This document shows, in pieces, positions 58,305 to 64,000 of a stretch of 64,000 nt of DNA. Origin of the DNA: Escallonia rubra. Lineage: Eukaryota; Streptophyta; Magnoliopsida; Escalloniales; Escalloniaceae. The first letter of the stretch is position 1; every line of letters starts with the position of its first letter. The position numbers were made by a program, and so were the translations under genes. The stretch spans positions 124,001 to 188,000 of the forward strand of contig JAVXUO010000235.1 in NCBI GenBank assembly GCA_033065855.1, read 5' to 3'. Below the pieces are notes generated by a model. The model did no database searches. It was not told the DNA's origin and saw only the letters and a program-made list of their open reading frames with translations.

Positions 58305-60460
58305 CCTAAGAAGCATGGATTTGAGTACGGGTGACGATACGACAAGGGTGCGGATACTCCGATATGTCATTTTCTAAAGTAACAGGATAGGGGTGTGGCT
58401 GGGATACGGCAAATATTTCATATAGATAAATGTTCGTTTTATAGTATTAGTAATAAAGTTACTGAATATATCCGCCCAAAATAGTTAAAGAGTTAAACTT
58501 TAGTGCAAATTTAGGAATAAGTAAACTTCGATGGGTTCTTTAACTGATGCACTGAGATTGAGGGGTCAGCTTACAAAGACAATGAAGCCAAAAAGTTCCG
58601 TTTGTAACAGGTCAATTAAACAAATATGCATGTGAACTAGTACAAGCCACAATCAAGAAGCCCCAGAACAACGATACCACGATAAGAAATCTTCTGGTCA
58701 AAGATAAGGCAGAGAGAGACCGAACAAAGGATTGGAAATTGCAATCAAAGAAGAAAGGTTGTCTTCTGGTCGATAACAGTCAAAAGACAAGGCAAAGAGC
58801 AAACAAACTATCTTGCCGATGATCACCGGCGGTCGCTGCTGGTGACCGGTTGTTGCCTCCGCCACCGTTCTGCTTCTCTCTCTTCCCTCTTGGTTCAAGA
58901 CTTCCAAGCCCTAGATCTAAATCCCGTTAGTTTTTAGGTATGTGTTATATAATCTATATTTTGACCCCCAAAAAATATTCTAAAAGACTATGTCTTCACC
59001 CCTCAAGTATCTGATATGCACCCATGCCACCCCCGATTTTCAGAAAATTCAAAATATAATTCAAAATTGAAGGGCACGCAAACGACCTGCACCCACGCCG
59101 CACCCGACCGGCACCCATGCCGGTGCTTCATCCAGTTTGGCGCACCCATGTTTTGTAGGCTACCTTCAAGAGGCAACATCTTCTGTCGAAGGAAGTGTTG
59201 CTAATGAGTATCTATCGACATTGAAGTCCAGAACGATTGCTAAAGGTTTTTGTAGAAAGTAATGGAAGCATCCATAGCAACAATTAAATGTCATTAAATT
59301 TTACAGTACTTCTGCGGTATTTTTTTAAATTTTACTGCCTCGCTCAGTTGTTTCCTCCATTCTTAATCTTAATTTTACTTCAGTTTCCTTCAAACAAAAT
59401 ATCACCTGCTTCCGCTTCGCCATCATAGTTTATACGACCGCCTGACTCTTGAAGTCGTTCAAATCTCTTATGTTCCACTTCCCAAAGAATAATTTCTCCC
59501 CTCATAGACTCGAGAAGTTTCCAAATAGAGCCACTAATTCCTTTACACTCCCCACAAACTCCAACCTAGGAGTATATACTAGAACCACTTTGATGAAACC
59601 ACTTTCCATCTCCGGCAAAATAGGGTATTGATTACATTCCTTATAGTCAACTGCAAACCAAAGATCTACGAACCTTTCACTTTTCTTAGGGCTTTGACAG
59701 TTGCCATAATCATCTCTCTATAACTCAAATAATAAACTTATGCTCGAATCTTTCTCTCCAACTCCCTCTATTTTATCGTACTTCTTTCAGAACTCTTTCC
59801 TGCGCTCATAACTTGTTCTCAAATAACCATCTGGTTAGGTTAGACTACATCACTCGCGTTGTTGTCTCACATGATGGTTGGGACAATTAGTAAGCTGTAA
59901 CTACATCCTGCAACAGAATTCGATATCCTTCTCATCCTTCTTGATATTTTTCAGTTGTACACATGACAAATTGCATCATTCTACCTCCAGGTGACCTTTT
60001 CTTGACTACCTGCTGCCTTCATGATATCAAAAGACTAAACAATCAACCAAAAATCAAAATACGTAGCCTCCAAGTAACCACCTAATATAAGTTGGCCAAT
60101 ATACTCTTGGGCATTGAAGCACCAGGGGTTTGTTACTCAATCGGATCAAAAGATAATCCTTTTTATTGGACCAACCACCCCTTCTAGGTTCGTGTTTGTC
60201 ATTGCCACAACTTTTGGTGCAAAAAGTGAAGCCATCAATATCTGTAACTCTTCACGCAACCAAACTACCATCCTTATGGAACACAAAGTAGGTCTAAATG
60301 GCTGCTTAACGCGGCATGTAAGAAGCATGACCATATAGACTAATGCATGTAAAGAGCCATTTTATTTTAGATAGATGGCACTGAATGAAATTGACTGGAC
60401 AAGTTTACAAGTATTAATGTCAAAATTCCTGAACAAAATACCTACCTCCCAAGACCAAGT
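58305..60460. other. Intergenic; probable TE remnants
   Basis: Repeated GGGTGCGG/CACCC motifs (58320-58360 and 59010-59150) suggest a decayed inverted-repeat element of about 0.9 kb, but no ends could be fixed. No gene was supported. Confidence 0.35.
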
Positions 60461-62652
60461 CTATTGATTCTTCTTCAGCTCGGAAGTGGAAGAAGCGGAT
60501 TTACGTTCTAGACTAGAAGTTCTAATTATGAAGAGAAGTGTTTCTATGAGCATGCCACAAACCAATCCAAGGATACCTCCAGCAGCATTCTGAAAAGTAG
60601 CATGGACAACACTGGTTACATAGCTAAAAACTGAATCGAATATATACAGGTGAGATCAGATGAATAGATAATCATGTTGACTACTCTAGATAAATTCACC
60701 AAAACCCAAGACAGTGATTCGGAATTTACCATTACAGGACTGTGGCCAAACAATGCTCTGAATGCAGCATATCCAACCAAATAGCCGGTAAACATTATAA
60801 GCACAACATGTAAACCTGTGAGACAGATATAGATAAAAGAGACTCAGAGCAGTAAATAGTAATAGAAAGGCACAGACATAATGATGTACACTCAATGAGT
60901 GAATGAACAGCTTAGATTGTATGTATGTATGAGAAGAGAAAAAAGATAATAATTAGAAGAAAAAGTAAGAGCATTTGCAGTGAAAGTGGAAGTCTGGAAG
61001 GAACTCAGCAACTGTAAATAACAAGCCAATTATAAGGACTTACGTAAGATAAATACTAAAGGAAGACTAGATATGACACAAGTAGCTTTATTACCCAAAA
61101 TCTCATTTCTCCACAGAACAATAGATATGATAATCAAACAGATAAATCGGATGAAGGTATAAAGGCCATACTTTTGACTGCCTGTGGCAATTAATGTTAC
61201 TTCAGTATGTCGCTGCAATCTATCGAGAAAGTTACAAGACCCTCCTCAAAGAAGTGGCACCTATATTTCATTTATGGTGCAAACTGTATATACTATATTA
61301 CATGGTGATGGCTCCCATTTTTTGTGAGAAGTTCAATCCCATCCCGGCAGCGTTGCTTATTTGAACAATCATTATAGTCTACCATCAATACATTATTATT
61401 ACATTTTTCTTAGATTATTTAAGTGCTAAAGTATAGAAAGCCTAGAGGGAAGGAATCATGTACATGCAGGGTATAGCCAGAAGAAAAGAAGCCGCCAAAA
61501 AGAGGAAAACTGCACTAAGCACTAAAATCAGATAGCGGCTTAACAAAGTGCACTTTTCATTTAACAGCCACCCTCTTTCCTGTAGTCATAAGCTTCATTA
61601 ACACTGTTCCTACATACTTATACAGCCTCTACCAGCTTAACTAGCCAAGACCTCAAACAAACCTATCTTCAAACACGCTCCCAACAATCAAACTCTACAA
61701 AGTGACCCATCATCGCGTAATTCTAAATTACACACTCTTAAGTTGATACAAATGAGTAGTGCTTCTCTTTCCAAATTTATGACCCAAATTTTCATTTCTA
61801 TCCCAGCCAAGATGACAACAATATGAACGACTATGACATACTTCATCCATTCCATAATGTTTCCCCCATTCGACTCATTGTTAGTTTCTATCTGAGTTAA
61901 AATTCAATGCTTAGATGTTCCAATTATACTATCGAAATTGCAAAAAGTATCAAAAAAAGAGAACTTACCAAACCCAAGCTGGTCCTTGTAGGAAGAGAAA
62001 GGCTCATCTACACCCTTCCTGGGCGTAATGTCCTTCACCAGCTCCTGATACGCAGTCCTCTCTGCATTTTCTTCCAATTTTTTCAGCCTCACCTTCAGTT
62101 CCTCACTCTGCAAACACCCCAAACGGACAGCACACAAATCACAATCACTCCCCTTTCGGGAACATAGACAATAACACAAGAAACAAAAAAATACTCCTTC
62201 GTCTCATAATTCCTGTCCCCCTTGACATTTTCAAATTTCTAAGAGTCGGACATCCAAACAGTAAATTGCGTGTTAAACGAGTGATGATTGACTAGTCTAC
62301 TTGCATTAAAATAACGAGTAAAGTGAACGTTTATACAGGAACCAAAATTATGAAGCGGAGGGAGTATCGTCACCTTCTCTCTAGGTTTGGGGCTGGTCAA
62401 GACGAACTGAGAACCGGAGAGGAGCGAGGCGAGGCCGGGTCGGGTCGACGGGTCGGACGCGATCCAGATGGAGCGGAGGGATTTGTAGGGTACGGAGGGG
62501 CGCAGGGAGAGGGACGAGGCAGTGCGGCGGAGGTCGGCGGAGAGGGCGGCGTTGCTCGCGGCCGAGGCGAGGAATGAACGGAGGGCTTCGGTGGCGGAGA
62601 TGGTGAGACCGGCGGTGGTGGAATCTGGCGAAACGACGGCGTCGGTGGGCAT
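60461..62652 (-). CDS. V-ATPase assembly factor, Vma12/TMEM199 family
   Basis: Four exons (62652-62374, 62107-61969, 60815-60730, 60589-60461) give 210 aa in phase. The cytosolic part has SEELKVRLKKLEENAERTAY and KDITPRKGVDEPFSSYKDQL. Two hydrophobic segments follow (LHVVLIMFTGYLVGYAAF and AAGGILGLVCGMLIETLLFI), then a short Lys/Ser-rich tail ending ELKKNQ. This order is that of plant homologues of the yeast Vma12 assembly factor, which acts in the ER membrane to assemble the V-ATPase membrane sector. Intron 1 contains a Stowaway MITE beginning only 9 nt past the donor. Confidence 0.92.
62194..62364. mobile_element. Stowaway-type MITE in intron 1 of the Vma12-like gene
   Basis: The 171 bp element is flanked by TA (62192-62193 and 62365-62366). 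The left end CTCCTTCGTCTCATAATTCC faces the right end GGAACCAAAATTATGAAGCG plus GAGGGAG as an inverted repeat. It lies between the donor at 62373 and the acceptor at 62108. Confidence 0.85.
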
Positions 62653-63039
62653 AGTGTGATTTGATTTGGGTCAGAATCAGTCGGATCTCTCAAGAATAAA
62701 CTGTTAACCGGTCGGAGTCAGTTTTACGAGGCTATTTAATTATTTACACCGAGATAGTTTTTACCGACGAATATCAATAAATTGGTGTATTGTCAAAAAA
62801 CAAATTAATAAATAGGGGAAACTAGCTAACGACCTCATGTACTATACGTGGTGTGCGATTTCCTCCCCTCTACTTAAAATTTCACCACTAAACCCCCCCA
62901 CACTTACGGAAATTGGACACATTAAGCGGAAACCATCAAATTTAACTGCGCGTGGTAAAAAAAAGCGTTGACTAACGGTTCTTTTTAAAATATGATAGTT
63001 TTGCCCTTCTTCTACCTCTTTTCACTTTCCTCATAACAC

Positions 63040-63071
<32 letters not shown>

Positions 63072-63200
63072 CACAGTAAAAAAGCCCATTCCAATTCCTC
63101 TATCGTACAGAGCTGTCATGGTTTCAGTTCCCAAGCCCTAACGCCAAGCGATGAAGATTCAAGGATTATTCTTCTTCCCGTCCAGAATTCCCATCTTTCC
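62653..63200. promoter_or_regulatory. Divergent promoter region
   Basis: Bidirectional spacer of about 550 bp between the Vma12-like gene (minus) and the small SPVSVLD gene (plus). It contains an (AC)n run at 63039-63067 and pyrimidine-rich sequence. No clear TATA box was seen on either side. Confidence 0.5.
63039..63067. repeat. (AC)n microsatellite
   Basis: An AC dinucleotide run of about 29 bp in the divergent promoter. Confidence 0.95.
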
Positions 63201-63583
63201 ATGGGAGGTTTGGAGAGGTTTAAGCCTATACACCACGAAGAAAACGCGAAGAGAAAGGAGGGGGAAGAAGAAAGAAAGTTGCCCAGGAGAGCAAAGAAAG
63301 TTGAGTCAGATGGTGATACTGAGAATTCAAGCCCAGTTTCTGTTCTTGATTTTTGTTCCAGAAGCTCTAACTTCAGGTTTGTGTTCCTCAATTCTGTGAT
63401 TCTGCTAGTTTCTGGGTGAATTATACTAACTCTGATTAGCATTTTTTTGTAGATTCAAGATTAACAAGTTCAAAATCAAGAAAGAAATTAGCAGAGAAGC
63501 TGGAAAGTTATACGCATTTATCTACAAGTGATACCAACAGTAACGGTTTGACCGTTGATGATTGTGAATTGAAGAGAATTTAA
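63201..63583 (+). CDS. Small SPVSVLD-motif protein (candidate)
   Basis: The ATG frame MGGLERFKPIHHEEN continues through a basic KRKEGEEERKLPRRAKK block and NSSPVSVLDF to a GT donor after 63376 (GGTTTG context). An acceptor at 63457-63459 (CAAG|ATTAAC) restores the frame and gives LTSSKSRKKLAEKLESYTHL and a stop at 63583, for 99 aa in all. SPVSVLD is a motif of the plant TRM/LONGIFOLIA and DUF4378 proteins, which are normally far longer. This could be a truncated relative or a small separate gene. The acceptor choice is uncertain: an acceptor 7 nt upstream shifts the frame and gives a shorter, different tail. Confidence 0.45.
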
Positions 63584-64000
63584 ATCAAAAAATTGGTGTC
63601 AAGGAGTAGAGCTATGTAGAGATGTGGGGAGAAATCTGCAACTTGGCGGAAACAAAACAAAGATGAGGCAGTCAAATTGGATGTATACAGAGGTGTTGAA
63701 GCTTGAAGATTTTGAAGAAGTTTGTGTGTGTGTGTGTGTGAGAGGGGGGAAGGGAAACTGTGGTGGGTATGTGTGTATTTGGGGTTGTGTGCTTATGTGT
63801 TGATTGTGTTTGGGTGTGTGCGTGGAGTGGGGGTGTGTGAGTGAGAGCAGTGTGTGTGCACTTGTGTGTGTTCACTGTATGTGCATGTTCATTGTGTGTT
63901 CGGGTAGAAGTGAGGAGGGGAGACGAAGGAGATGAGACAATGGTATCAAACTTAAATAAAGTAAGAATCTACGGGTATTTTGGTCATTTCATGCCATTCA
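63584..64000. other. Downstream flank with (GT)n-rich DNA
   Basis: Contains interrupted GT repeats (about 63724-63900). No coding feature was supported before the window end. Confidence 0.6.

Noticed and set aside
62323..62577. Gly/Arg-rich plus frame over the Vma12-like first exon
   Set aside because: Antisense shadow of the GC-rich coding exon.

Overview
This is a plant nuclear window, most likely from a eudicot. The genes are intron-rich and carry canonical GT/AG junctions. They belong to plant families (R2R3-MYB, ABCB auxin-type transporter, GH17 glucanase, TPX2/WVD2-like), and the spaces between them are full of plant-type transposons (hAT, Stowaway, MULE-like, LTR and LINE remnants). 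I cannot name the species. All exon borders were joined by hand from the sequence and checked for reading phase.

Layout. Positions 556-3285 hold a GC-rich 2.7 kb LTR with tandem arrays. Positions 4.3-9.3 kb hold a small MITE-like element, a decayed MYB copy (about 6140-6702) and its duplicated upstream flank. An intact R2R3-MYB of the MYB53/92/93 type lies at 12086-13380 (minus), followed by a 1.4 kb non-autonomous hAT element (14447-15859). The dominant gene is a complete 12-exon ABCB transporter resembling ABCB2/PGP2 (17169-30280, minus, 1251 aa). Its large introns carry an LTR element (22952-24962), an almost perfectly palindromic MITE (25356-25707) and a MULE-like TIR element (about 25850-27157).

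Positions 33-38.7 kb hold decayed copies of a plant kelch-like gene family and a LINE 3' end. Next come a GH17 beta-1,3-glucanase (38728-39859, minus), a TPX2-domain/WVD2-like gene (44813-46812, plus), nested hAT and Stowaway elements (47896-48875), and a second GC-rich LTR in the opposite orientation (49059-51254). After these come a TPR-repeat protein gene (51952-53149, minus), another Stowaway and another hAT element, a Vma12/TMEM199-type V-ATPase assembly factor (60461-62652, minus), and a small divergent gene with an SPVSVLD motif (63201-63583, plus).

The genes do not form a pathway. They are independent plant loci: transcriptional control (MYB), transport (ABCB), cell-wall/defence hydrolysis (GH17), microtubule binding (TPX2-like) and V-ATPase assembly. 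The most unusual content is transposon structure: the hairpin-forming intronic MITE, the short LTR element in the ABCB introns, the two inverted giant LTRs that bracket 46 kb, and the tandem MYB duplication with one copy destroyed.
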